Part shown: piece after piece, positions 9,277 through 16,629 of the stretch
Position numbering within the stretch: the first letter of the stretch is position 1
Layout: every line of letters begins with the position of its first letter
Source of the DNA: Pseudorhodobacter sp.
Lineage (GTDB): Bacteria; Pseudomonadota; Alphaproteobacteria; Rhodobacterales; Rhodobacteraceae
DNA length: 26,105 nt
NCBI GenBank assembly: GCA_014378345.1
Contig: JACMNW010000307.1
Span: forward strand, 1-26,105
Direction: 5' to 3'
The notes under the pieces: model-generated
The model's database searches: none
The model's input: the letters and a program-made list of their open reading frames with translations, nothing else
Told to the model about the DNA's origin: nothing
Made by a program: the position numbers and the translations under genes

Positions 9277-10872
9277 CTACACCATCATATCCTTGGTCGC
9301 CGTCAGTTTCAGTTCCGGATGATCCCGTTCCACCCGGTCGATATCCCACTTAAGCCGTGTCAGATACACCAAGTCACCATCGCTATCGACGGCGATATGG
9401 CCCTTGTTCACGTTCACAAAAGCCTCAACCATCGCCTTCGCCCCCGACACCCAACGCGCGGAGGTAAACTGCGACGGCTCAAACCGTACGGGCAGTGAAT
9501 ATTCCTGTTCAATACGGCTGGCCAGCACATCAAACTGCAACGCACCGACAACGCCCACAATAAACCCCGACCCGATCATCGGTTTGAACACTTTCGCCGC
9601 GCCCTCTTCGGCAAACTGCATCAGCGCCTTTTCCAGATGCTTGGCCTTTAGCGGATCACCCGCCCGCACCACTTGCAACAGTTCCGGCGCAAACGATGGA
9701 ATCCCGGTAAACCGCAACCCTTCGCCTTCGGTCAGCGCATCACCAATGCGCAACTGCCCATGGTTCGGAATACCGATAATATCGCCTGCCCAGGCTTCCT
9801 CGGCCAACTCCCTGTCCGCCGCCAGAAACAAAACCGGATTGGTCACTGCCATCAGCTTTTTGCTGCGCACATGCGTAAGCTTCATACCACGCTGAAAATG
9901 CCCTGATGCCAGCCGCACAAAGGCCACCCGGTCGCGGTGCTTTGGGTCCATGTTGGCCTGCACCTTGAACACAAATCCCGTCACCGTGGCCTCATCCGGC
10001 GAAACCCCGCGCTGCATGGCCTTTTGCACCTGCGGCTCTGGCCCGTATTCGCCCATGCCGTCCATCAATTCTTTAACGCCGAACGAGTTGATCGCGGACC
10101 CGAACCAGATCGGCGTCATATGGCCTTCCATGAACGACTGGCGGTTGAACGCGGGCAGCAATTCGCGCACCATTTCCAACTCGGTCAGCAGCGTCGCCAA
10201 CTGCCCTGCCGGAATATGTTCCGCCAGTTTCGGGTCATCCAAACCGTTGATCTGGATGGTTTCGGCTACGCGGTTTCTATCCGCCCTGTCCATCAATTCC
10301 AGACGGTCGTGCAAAATATCATAGCAACCAAGGAAATCCCGCCCCATGCCAATCGGCCAAGATGCCGGGGCCACGTCTATCGCCAAGTTTTGTTGGATTT
10401 CATCAATAATCTCGAAAGTATCCCGGCTTTCACGGTCCATTTTGTTGCAAAATGTCAAAATGGGCAGGTCACGCAAACGGCACACTTCGAACAGTTTGCG
10501 CGTCTGCGACTCCACCCCTTTGGCGCCGTCGATCACCATGATAGCGGCATCCACTGCCGTCAGGGTGCGGTACGTGTCTTCCGAAAAATCGCTGTGGCCG
10601 GGCGTATCCACCAGATTGAACCGATACTGCCTGAAGTCGAATGACATCGCAGATGCCGAAACCGAAATCCCACGTTCCTGTTCCATCTTCATGAAATCAG
10701 ACCGCGTGCGGCGCGCTTCGCCCTTGGCCCGCACTTGGCCGGCCATTTGAATGGCGCCGCCAAACAGAAGGAACTTTTCGGTCAAAGTGGTTTTGCCAGC
10801 ATCGGGATGCGAAATAATCGCAAAGGTCCGGCGGCGGGCGATTTCGGGCGGCAGGGGGGCGTGGTTTGACAT
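9277..10872 (-). CDS. prfC: Peptide chain release factor 3 (RF3)
   Basis: A 531-residue translational GTPase that recycles RF1/RF2 from the ribosome after termination. GTPase motifs are G1 HPDAGKTT (22-29), the switch region with EQERGIS (65-70), G3 DTPGH (89-93) and G4 NKMD (143-146). The early FGGAIQMAGQVRAKG and RRTRSDFMKMEQERG segments are typical of RF3 and separate it from EF-G. The length matches the family (about 530). The start at MSNHAPLPPEIARRR is chosen because homology begins there. An upstream in-frame Met would add 42 residues that do not resemble RF3. No strong ribosome-binding site is seen before the chosen ATG. Confidence 0.96.
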   Translation of the reverse strand: MSNHAPLPPEIARRRTFAIISHPDAGKTTLTEKFLLFGGAIQMAGQVRAKGEARRTRSDFMKMEQERGISVSASAMSFDFRQYRFNLVDTPGHSDFSEDTYRTLTAVDAAIMVIDGAKGVESQTRKLFEVCRLRDLPILTFCNKMDRESRDTFEIIDEIQQNLAIDVAPASWPIGMGRDFLGCYDILHDRLELMDRADRNRVAETIQINGLDDPKLAEHIPAGQLATLLTELEMVRELLPAFNRQSFMEGHMTPIWFGSAINSFGVKELMDGMGEYGPEPQVQKAMQRGVSPDEATVTGFVFKVQANMDPKHRDRVAFVRLASGHFQRGMKLTHVRSKKLMAVTNPVLFLAADRELAEEAWAGDIIGIPNHGQLRIGDALTEGEGLRFTGIPSFAPELLQVVRAGDPLKAKHLEKALMQFAEEGAAKVFKPMIGSGFIVGVVGALQFDVLASRIEQEYSLPVRFEPSQFTSARWVSGAKAMVEAFVNVNKGHIAVDSDGDLVYLTRLKWDIDRVERDHPELKLTATKDMMV

Positions 10873-10929
10873 GGTCGCAGGATATAGGCGAAGCTTCGCC
10901 ACCCTGCAACCGGCCGTGGCAAACACGTC

Positions 10930-10958
10930 TTGGCGGCGCAAAAAAAGTAGTGTATTTT
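10930..10958 (+). promoter_or_regulatory. Possible sigma-70-type promoter before the SnoaL-like gene
   Basis: TTGGCG (10930-10935) and TATTTT (10953-10958) are separated by 17 bases and lie ahead of the gene that starts at 10992. A direct repeat GAACATT occurs twice just downstream (10961-10967 and 10972-10978), 11 bases or about one helical turn apart, and could be a protein-binding site. Both the boxes and the repeat are visible; promoter function is inferred from weak consensus matches. Confidence 0.3.
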
Positions 10959-10991
10959 GAGAACATTGAATGAACATTTTGGGAGGTTGCG

Positions 10992-11357
10992 ATGACATCG
11001 AAAGAGATCGCCGACGAGCTGGTTGCCGGATGCCGCGAAAATCGCGCGAAGGCGAACCTGCACAAACTTTATGCCTCCGATGCGCAGTCGGTGGAAGCAG
11101 CAGATATGGGCAACGGCAGGTCTGTTACCGGAATTGCCGCGATTGAAGGCAAACATGACTGGTGGGAAAACAGCATGACCGTGCATAACCAAACTGTCGG
11201 CGGCCCGTTCGCCCATGGCGATGACCGTTTTGCAGTGACGTTTGATGTGGATTATACCGAAAAAGCCACCGGCAAACGCGGTCAGATGCAAGAGGTTGGT
11301 GTTTACCATGTGGCAGACGGCAAGATTGTGCGTGAAGAGTTCTTCTACGCCAGTTAA
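10992..11357 (+). CDS. SnoaL-like / NTF2-fold small protein
   Basis: A 121-residue soluble protein. The pattern of an N-terminal helix, then aspartate and tryptophan in a KHDWWENS segment, then the closing strands VGVYHVADGKIVREEFFYA, fits the SnoaL-like (nuclear transport factor 2) fold. Members include small isomerases, hydrolases and many proteins of unknown function. No signal peptide is visible. A strong ribosome-binding site (gggagg) lies 6 bases before the ATG. It stands alone, divergent from prfC, and is followed by a hairpin before the SDR gene, so it may be transcribed by itself. The substrate is unknown. Confidence 0.8.
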   Translation: MTSKEIADELVAGCRENRAKANLHKLYASDAQSVEAADMGNGRSVTGIAAIEGKHDWWENSMTVHNQTVGGPFAHGDDRFAVTFDVDYTEKATGKRGQMQEVGVYHVADGKIVREEFFYAS

Positions 11358-11389
11358 AGCGGCCTACCTGTCTACAAAGGCAAAGGTGC

Positions 11390-11413
11390 CGGGGCATGAT
11401 CATTTTGCCCCGG
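11390..11413 (+). terminator. Candidate hairpin terminator after the SnoaL-like gene
   Basis: CCGGGGCA (11390-11397) pairs perfectly with TGCCCCGG (11406-11413) around an 8-base loop, 33 bases after the SnoaL-like stop codon. The stem is GC-rich, but no T-run follows on the plus strand. It is therefore either a T-less terminator or a leader hairpin of the SDR gene. Confidence 0.45.
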
Positions 11414-11472
11414 TCCCACTGGCGCAAGTCCCGTGTCCGCGATAGCCTGCTGGCAAATGGCGGGGGTATGCA

Positions 11473-12252
11473 ATGGATTTGGGAATATCGGGCAAACGGG
11501 CCTTGGTTTGCGGCGCATCTAAGGGTCTTGGACGTGGCTGTGCCGAAGCTTTGGCCGAAGCAGGCGTCAACTTGGTTCTAAATGCGCGCGGGGCAGAGGC
11601 GCTGGAAACAACCGCCGCCGCCATTCGCACAACTTACGGCGTGACCGTCACGACAATCGCTGCCGACATCACAACGGACGCAGGTCGTGGGCAAGTTCTG
11701 GCCGGGGCAGGCCACATCGACATCTTGATCACCAACGCAGGCGGCCCGCCCCCCGGCCTGTGGTCGGATTGGAACCGCGACGATTTCATCCGCGCGATTG
11801 ATGCAAATATGCTAACCCCGATCGCGCTGATGCAGGCGCTGATGCCCGCGATGATTGCGCGGGGCTGGGGCAGGGTCGTCAATATCACTTCGCAATCGGT
11901 CAAGGCACCGGTGCCGCAACTTGGTTTGTCGAATGCCGCCCGCACCGGTCTTACCGGATTTGTTGCCGGTACGTCCCGGCAGGTGGCGGGTAGCGGCGTT
12001 ATCATCAACAACCTGCTGCCCGGCATCCATGCAACCGACCGTGCCGATGCATTAGATGCGGGCGTTGTCACATCGCAGGGCATCACTCTGGACGCGGCCC
12101 GAGCGCAACGGGCGGCAACCATCCCGGCAGGTCGTTACGGCACCCCCGCAGAATTTGGCGCAGCCTGTGCATTTCTGTGCAGCCAACATGCTGGTTTTAT
12201 TGTTGGGCAAAACATACTGCTGGACGGCGGGGCTACCAACGCGACAATTTAA
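11473..12252 (+). CDS. Atypical SDR-family protein (beta-ketoacyl-reductase-like, lacks Tyr/Lys)
   Basis: A 259-residue Rossmann-fold protein of the short-chain dehydrogenase/reductase superfamily. The nucleotide-binding motif GASKGLGRG lies at 14-22, Asp65 is the adenine-site acidic residue, NAGG lies at 88-91 and Ser140 in VVNITS is the usual catalytic serine. The YxxxK pair expected about 10-15 residues later is absent: this region reads QLGLSNAARTGLTG (149-162). A known subgroup of beta-ketoacyl-reductase-like SDRs departs from the catalytic tetrad in this way, so this is probably a family trait and not a mutation. A G-rich ribosome-binding site precedes the ATG. Whether it still acts as an oxidoreductase cannot be told from sequence. 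Confidence 0.85.
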   Translation: MDLGISGKRALVCGASKGLGRGCAEALAEAGVNLVLNARGAEALETTAAAIRTTYGVTVTTIAADITTDAGRGQVLAGAGHIDILITNAGGPPPGLWSDWNRDDFIRAIDANMLTPIALMQALMPAMIARGWGRVVNITSQSVKAPVPQLGLSNAARTGLTGFVAGTSRQVAGSGVIINNLLPGIHATDRADALDAGVVTSQGITLDAARAQRAATIPAGRYGTPAEFGAACAFLCSQHAGFIVGQNILLDGGATNATI

Positions 12253-12399
12253 CCTCTGCGCCCGCGGCACAAGCGTATGCACGGATAAAGCACGCAAAAA
12301 GCACAGATTGCATACAGCGGTTTCACCACCCTCCGCCTCTTGCCGTGTCAGTTGTCGGCTGTTAGGCATAAACCCTACGAAATCGCTCGGATACCCGCG

Positions 12400-13494
12400 T
12401 TGTACACCCCTCCTCCCCGGCTAGAGGTCACAAATCTGAACCGTTCGTTTGCAGGCCGCAAGGTCGTGAACGACGTGTCCTTGCAGATTGCGGCGGGTCA
12501 AGTCACCTGCCTTTTGGGGCCATCTGGCTGCGGTAAATCCACCACCTTGCGGATGATCGCAGGGGTAGAAACCCTGGACTCCGGCACTGTCACAATTGAT
12601 GGCAAACAGGTGGCAGATGGTCCAAGATCCCAGCCTCCAGAAACCCGATCCGTCGGCCTGATGTTTCAGGATTTCGCGCTTTTTCCTCATCTTACGGTCG
12701 CCCAAAATATTGCGTTTGGCCTGAAAGGTGCGGCTTATGACAAGGCCCGACGTGTCGACGCGCTTCTTGAACGCGTCACCCTGACTGGCTTTGGCGCAAA
12801 GCATCCGCACCAGCTTTCGGGGGGTGAGCAGCAACGTGTGGCCCTAGCCCGCGCCATTGCGCCCGGTCCGCGCGTTATGTTGATGGATGAGCCGTTCTCA
12901 GGCCTTGATAACCGCCTGCGCGACGGCATCCGTGATGCCACTTTGGATATATTGAAAGCCGAAGGCACGGCCGTTTTGCTGGTCACCCATGAGCCGGATG
13001 AGGCGATGCGCATGGGCGATGAAATCGCCCTTATGCGCGATGGGTCTATCGTGCAACGGGGTGCGCCTTACAACATTTATAACGCCCCTGTAGACCGTGA
13101 GGCCGCAGCATTCTTTAGTGATATCAATGTAATACGCGGCACGTCTCGTGGCGCGCTTACCAATACGCCGTTTGGCGCCTTCCTGACACCCGGCCATTTT
13201 GACGGGGCAGAGGTGGATATTGTTATCCGGCCGCAACACCTGAAAATCGACTTTGATCGCGCCGGGCGTGGCCCCAATCCTACGCCAGGCGATGGCACGG
13301 CGGCGCGCGGAACTGTGACCCGCGCGCGCTATCTGGGCCGCGAAAGCCTTGTTGATTTTGCGATGGATTTTGATGGGAAAACCCTGACCGCCTCTGTGCC
13401 GGGGGTGTTTTTGCCAAAGCCGGGAACCGTTTTGTGGCTGATGATCAGACGGGACAAATGCTTTGTGTTTCCGGTTTCCAAAAACCAACGCTAA
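12400..13494 (+). CDS. ABC transporter ATP-binding protein, iron(III)/FbpC-like
   Basis: About 364 residues of a transporter ATPase. With the start used here, Walker A GPSGCGKSTT is at 40-49, the Q-loop at 90 (MFQDFALFPHLTV), the signature LSGGEQQR at 139-146, Walker B VMLMDEPFSGLD at 159-170 and the switch His197 in LLVTHEPDEA. A TOBE-like C-terminal domain (about 265-364) follows, which is the build of FbpC, PotA and related ATPases. No ATG precedes the conserved core. TTG codons at 12340, 12352 and 12400 are the choices, and 12400 is closest to homology, so the start is uncertain. No permease or binding protein lies nearby, so it must work with partners encoded elsewhere. Its stop overlaps the stop of the opposing HTH gene. 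Confidence 0.87.
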   Translation: MYTPPPRLEVTNLNRSFAGRKVVNDVSLQIAAGQVTCLLGPSGCGKSTTLRMIAGVETLDSGTVTIDGKQVADGPRSQPPETRSVGLMFQDFALFPHLTVAQNIAFGLKGAAYDKARRVDALLERVTLTGFGAKHPHQLSGGEQQRVALARAIAPGPRVMLMDEPFSGLDNRLRDGIRDATLDILKAEGTAVLLVTHEPDEAMRMGDEIALMRDGSIVQRGAPYNIYNAPVDREAAAFFSDINVIRGTSRGALTNTPFGAFLTPGHFDGAEVDIVIRPQHLKIDFDRAGRGPNPTPGDGTAARGTVTRARYLGRESLVDFAMDFDGKTLTASVPGVFLPKPGTVLWLMIRRDKCFVFPVSKNQR

Positions 13495-13844
13495 ATTTTG
13501 TCAGTTGGCCCTTGTGGCAGGATGACTGCAAGTTTTTCTGCCAATGATTTCGCCGCACGCGCAATCCGGATATCGTTCGTCTCAGATGCCATCGCCAAAG
13601 CAAACTGCAACGCGTCCGCCTCATCTGTTGACAATATCATGGGCGGCAAGGTTATCGCCCCGCGCAGCAGATACCCAACCCCACGTTCACCCTGTACCGG
13701 CAAACCCGCAGCAGCCAAAATAGCCATGTCACGCCAGATGGTACGGCTTGATACACCAAGCCGCGCCGCCATGTCGCCGGCCCGGTGCAGCTTGCCATCC
13801 CGCAGGGTCTGGATCAGGTCAAACAATCGGTCTGTGCGGCGCAT
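13491..13844 (-). CDS. Short HTH transcriptional regulator (YafY/DeoR-like, WYL half missing)
   Basis: A 117-residue protein whose N-terminal half is a winged helix-turn-helix of the HTH_11 type (DRLFDLIQTLRDG, then RLGVSSRTIWRDMAIL as the recognition region). Next come the wing GERGVGYLLR and the start of the linker found in YafY-like regulators (LSTDEADALQFALAMA, then AAKSLAEKLAVILP). Relatives normally continue for about 100 more residues with a WYL ligand-binding domain. This one stops right after the linker, its stop codon interleaved with that of the convergent ABC ATPase gene. It may be a 3'-truncated remnant or a working stand-alone DNA-binding protein. The reading frame is otherwise intact. 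Confidence 0.75.
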   Translation of the reverse strand: MRRTDRLFDLIQTLRDGKLHRAGDMAARLGVSSRTIWRDMAILAAAGLPVQGERGVGYLLRGAITLPPMILSTDEADALQFALAMASETNDIRIARAAKSLAEKLAVILPQGPTDKI

Positions 13845-13882
13845 TGCGGTATAGTCGCATTTTGTTAAGCACTCTTTGGTAT

Positions 13883-13920
13883 GTTGCCTGTTGCAGAGGC
13901 AACTGACAAGTAGCTGTCAG
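13883..13920. promoter_or_regulatory. Two adjoining inverted repeats upstream of tatA
   Basis: GTTGCCT (13883-13889) pairs with AGGCAAC (13897-13903), and sharing its last base CTGACA (13903-13908) pairs with TGTCAG (13915-13920). Both are perfect. They lie in the 174-base gap between the divergent HTH gene and tatA, a fitting place for operators or an attenuator-like leader. There is no T-run. Function is unproven. Confidence 0.4.
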
Positions 13921-13987
13921 CAATGACCTGATCATGGCCTTCAATACCTTTGATCTGGCTGCAAGCTTCACTAAGTCTGCATCCAGC

Positions 13988-14003
13988 AGTGCATTGGTGC
14001 ACT
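13988..14003 (+). promoter_or_regulatory. Perfect hairpin just before the tatA ribosome-binding site
   Basis: AGTGCA (13988-13993) and TGCACT (13998-14003) form a 6-bp stem closed by a TTGG tetraloop, ending 2 bases before the ggagg ribosome-binding site (14006-14010). It could influence ribosome access or mRNA stability. The structure is directly visible; the effect is inferred. Confidence 0.45.
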
Positions 14004-14018
14004 ATGGAGGAATTGATT

Positions 14019-14237
14019 ATGGGTAGTTTAAGTCCACTGCACCTTCTGGTGATTGGCATCGTTGTTTTGGTGCTGTTTGGCAAAGGTAAAGTCACGTCAT
14101 TGATGGGTGAATTCGGGCGCGGTATCACGGCGTTCAAAAAGGGCGTGTCGGATGGTTCTGCTGAACTTGAAAAAGACAAAGAAGCCGCCGCAGCCGCTGC
14201 ACGGGATGTAACACCTGCGGATAAAGATAAGGTCTGA
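14019..14237 (+). CDS. tatA: Sec-independent protein translocase subunit TatA
   Basis: A 72-residue protein with one N-terminal membrane helix (residues about 6-20), the conserved Phe-Gly hinge at 20-21, then an amphipathic helix (GEFGRGITAFKKGV) and a charged, Ala-rich tail. TatA oligomers form the passage for folded proteins with twin-arginine signals. The start is set by the ggagg site 8 bases upstream; a longer in-frame start at 13950 would put non-homologous residues ahead of the membrane helix. It is first in a tatA-tatB-tatC-DUF815 operon and 54 bases before tatB. Confidence 0.95.
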   Translation: MGSLSPLHLLVIGIVVLVLFGKGKVTSLMGEFGRGITAFKKGVSDGSAELEKDKEAAAAAARDVTPADKDKV

Positions 14238-14291
14238 AATTGCACCTGTTCTTGTCTGTCACGCGCATTCCTGGTCAGGTGGTCGTAAACA

Positions 14292-14906
14292 ATGTTTGGT
14301 GATATCGGTTGGGCTGAATTGCTGCTGATTGGCATTGTGGCGTTGATTGTAATTGGGCCAGAAGATCTGCCGCAAATGTTCCGTCAGCTTGGTCGGTTCA
14401 CCGCCAAAATGCGCGCCATGTCGCGCGATTTCAGCCGGGCGATGGATCAGGCGGCCAAAGACTCCGGGGTGAAAGACGTTACTGACACGGTCAAAGGCGC
14501 CACATCTGCAACATCTGTCGGGTTGAACAAAGTAAAGGCGGCTGCCGACAGGTTTGAGAAGTGGGATCCGATAAAATCGGCCACAGGATCAGGCGCTGTG
14601 AAGCCGACTGAACCTGTGGTTGCGACGTCTGCGGTAAACAGCACGCTTGCCGCAGCCAATTCCGCCAATGTTGCGGAACCGACAATTCGCGCCCCAGATA
14701 CCAAAGCCCTGTTGAAAACGCAGACGCAAAAGAAGGCTGCCGTAACGAAATCTGCGCAAGCTGCTGCAGCAAAACAATCAGACACAGAAACCGCGCCGAA
14801 ACCGCGACCGTCTGCTAAATCCGTTCCCCCCGAAAAACCGGCAGTGAGCCCCCAAGTGGCCAAGCCCCCTGCCATTAAAAAACCAAAAAAGGCGGATGCG
14901 TCATGA
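14292..14906 (+). CDS. tatB: Sec-independent protein translocase subunit TatB
   Basis: A 204-residue protein starting with the typical TatB segment [19 protein letters not shown], with a polar Glu at position 9 in the membrane helix, then [15 protein letters not shown] as hinge and amphipathic helix. The long tail (about 70-204) is rich in Ala, Lys, Thr and Pro with little conservation, as is common for alphaproteobacterial TatB. TatB forms the signal-peptide receptor complex with TatC. A ribosome-binding site (aggtgg) lies upstream. The last codon overlaps tatC by four bases (ATGA), so the two are translationally coupled. Confidence 0.95.
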   Translation: MFGDIGWAELLLIGIVALIVIGPEDLPQMFRQLGRFTAKMRAMSRDFSRAMDQAAKDSGVKDVTDTVKGATSATSVGLNKVKAAADRFEKWDPIKSATGSGAVKPTEPVVATSAVNSTLAAANSANVAEPTIRAPDTKALLKTQTQKKAAVTKSAQAAAAKQSDTETAPKPRPSAKSVPPEKPAVSPQVAKPPAIKKPKKADAS

Positions 14907-15754
14907 CTAACGCAGATGATACGGATGGCAGCTCCGCCCCGCTGATGGAACACCTGAAAGAACTGCGCAACCGTATTCTGGTGTCGGTGGGGGTGCTCTG
15001 CGTCGCTTGCATTGTGGGCTATCTGGTTTGGAAGCCCGTGTTTGACATCCTGTCGCAGCCAATGTGCCACGCTATGGAAGTGCGCGGCCAACAGTGCCAG
15101 TTCATTCTTGTAAAACTGCAGGAAGGTTTTTTCGTCGCGGTGAAAATTGCGGTCTGGGCCGGGTTTGCGATGGCCTTTCCCGTTATTGCGTTTCAGCTGT
15201 GGCGATTTGTGGCGCCCGGCCTTTACCGCAATGAAAAGAACGCTTTTTTGCCGTTTCTTATTGCGTCACCGGCGATGTTTGTCGCGGGTGCCGCCTTTGC
15301 GTATTACCTGATTTTGCCGGGGGCTTTTGCGTTTTTTCTAAGTTATCAGGATGATTTTCAAAAGGCGATGGCAGACGGCACGGCGCTTGCTGCCGGGGCT
15401 TCTGCCGGGGTTGTGTATCAAGGGTCGGTTGAGGCGTTCCTATCCCTGACAATGAGCTTTGTTATGGCGTTTGGCCTGTGTTTCCAGCTGCCGGTTTTGC
15501 TTACGCTTATGGGGAAGGCCGGCTTGGTTTCGGCATCCGGCCTGCGGGCCACGCGAAAATATGCAGTGGTGGCAATTTTGACAGTGGCAGCAGTCGCGAC
15601 CCCCCCCGATGTGATGAGCCAGTTGATCATGTTCTTTGCGGTTTATCCGCTTTACGAAATATCTATCCTGCTGATCAGCCGTTTTGAGAAAAAGAAAGAG
15701 GCTGAGATGCGCGCAGATGGTACATGGTTTGACGAAGACGAGGGTGCTGCATGA
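14903..15754 (+). CDS. tatC: Sec-independent protein translocase subunit TatC
   Basis: A 283-residue polytopic membrane protein that reads the twin-arginine signal. Conserved features are [12 protein letters not shown] near the N-terminus (Glu20 matches the signal-binding Glu of E. coli TatC) and [21 protein letters not shown], with Glu111 matching the second functional Glu. Further hydrophobic segments give the usual six-helix pattern. The middle (about 150-178) carries an Ala/Gly-rich periplasmic insertion. The start overlaps tatB by four bases and the stop overlaps the following ATPase gene by four bases. Confidence 0.96.
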   Translation: MTNADDTDGSSAPLMEHLKELRNRILVSVGVLCVACIVGYLVWKPVFDILSQPMCHAMEVRGQQCQFILVKLQEGFFVAVKIAVWAGFAMAFPVIAFQLWRFVAPGLYRNEKNAFLPFLIASPAMFVAGAAFAYYLILPGAFAFFLSYQDDFQKAMADGTALAAGASAGVVYQGSVEAFLSLTMSFVMAFGLCFQLPVLLTLMGKAGLVSASGLRATRKYAVVAILTVAAVATPPDVMSQLIMFFAVYPLYEISILLISRFEKKKEAEMRADGTWFDEDEGAA

Positions 15755-16590
15755 CGGGTGATGCCTTAATCCGCATTGCCGAAGCCCTTGAACGTCTGTC
15801 CCCGGCTGCCACGTCAGCCCCCGATTTTGCGTCGGCTGACGCCTTTGCCTGGCATGTATTGCCAGACCGACTGGACCCTGTGCGTAATGTGGCAAAGGTT
15901 GATATCGGGTTGCTGATTGGTATCAACAGATCGCGCGATACTTTGCTGGAAAATACCCGGCATTTTGCGCGCGGCCTGCCCGCCAATAATGCGCTGCTAT
16001 GGGGCGCGCGCGGCATGGGAAAATCCAGCCTTGTGAAAGCCGTTCATGCAGCGATCCTTGCCGAAGGCCTGCCGCTTAAGATCGTCGAGCTTAGTCGGGA
16101 AGATTTGCCATCCGTCAGCCGGTTGCTGGCGCACCTGCGCAAGGCCAGTCACCGGTTTATTCTTTTCTGCGATGACTTGTCGTTCAGCCATGATGATCAG
16201 CATTACAAATCCCTGAAAGCGGTTCTTGATGGCGGGATCGAGGGGCGGCCTGATAATGTAATCCTTTATGCCACGTCGAACCGTCGCCATTTGATGCCGC
16301 GTGACATGATTGAAAACGAACGCTCAACGGCCATCAGCCCGTCTGAAGCGGTCGAAGAAAAAGTGTCACTTTCTGACCGGTTTGGTTTGTGGCTGGGCTT
16401 TCATCCCTGCAGCCAGGATGACTATCTTGCAATGATTACAGGTTATTGCACGGCACATGGTGTCAATATCAACAATGATATCCTGCGCGCCGAGGCCATA
16501 GAATGGCAAGCCACACGCGGCGCGCGATCAGGTCGCGTTGCATGGCAGTTTTTTACCGATCTTGCAGCGCGTCACGGCGTCCGGCTGTAA
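15751..16590 (+). CDS. DUF815-family P-loop ATPase
   Basis: A 279-residue AAA+-like ATPase of the DUF815 family, whose cellular role is not established. Walker A is GARGMGKSS (85-93), Walker B is FILFCDD (136-142) and a sensor-like TSN lies at 175-177. The N-terminal 80 residues are helical and precede the ATPase core. There is no signal peptide or membrane helix, so it is predicted to be cytoplasmic. The start overlaps tatC by four bases. The coupling to the Tat operon suggests shared expression but does not prove a Tat function. It ends 39 bases before the convergent nlpD-like gene. Confidence 0.88.
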   Translation: MTGDALIRIAEALERLSPAATSAPDFASADAFAWHVLPDRLDPVRNVAKVDIGLLIGINRSRDTLLENTRHFARGLPANNALLWGARGMGKSSLVKAVHAAILAEGLPLKIVELSREDLPSVSRLLAHLRKASHRFILFCDDLSFSHDDQHYKSLKAVLDGGIEGRPDNVILYATSNRRHLMPRDMIENERSTAISPSEAVEEKVSLSDRFGLWLGFHPCSQDDYLAMITGYCTAHGVNINNDILRAEAIEWQATRGARSGRVAWQFFTDLAARHGVRL

Positions 16591-16629
16591 GCACTGGCTG
16601 CCGAGGCAGACGCTTTGCGCGGCACCCGG

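Noticed and set aside
10873..10998. Longer RF3 with 42 extra residues
   Set aside because: The extension does not resemble RF3 and would cover the promoter region of the divergent gene.
13950..14018. Longer TatA with 23 extra N-terminal residues
   Set aside because: The extra residues are polar and non-homologous, and the ggagg site fits the start at 14019.
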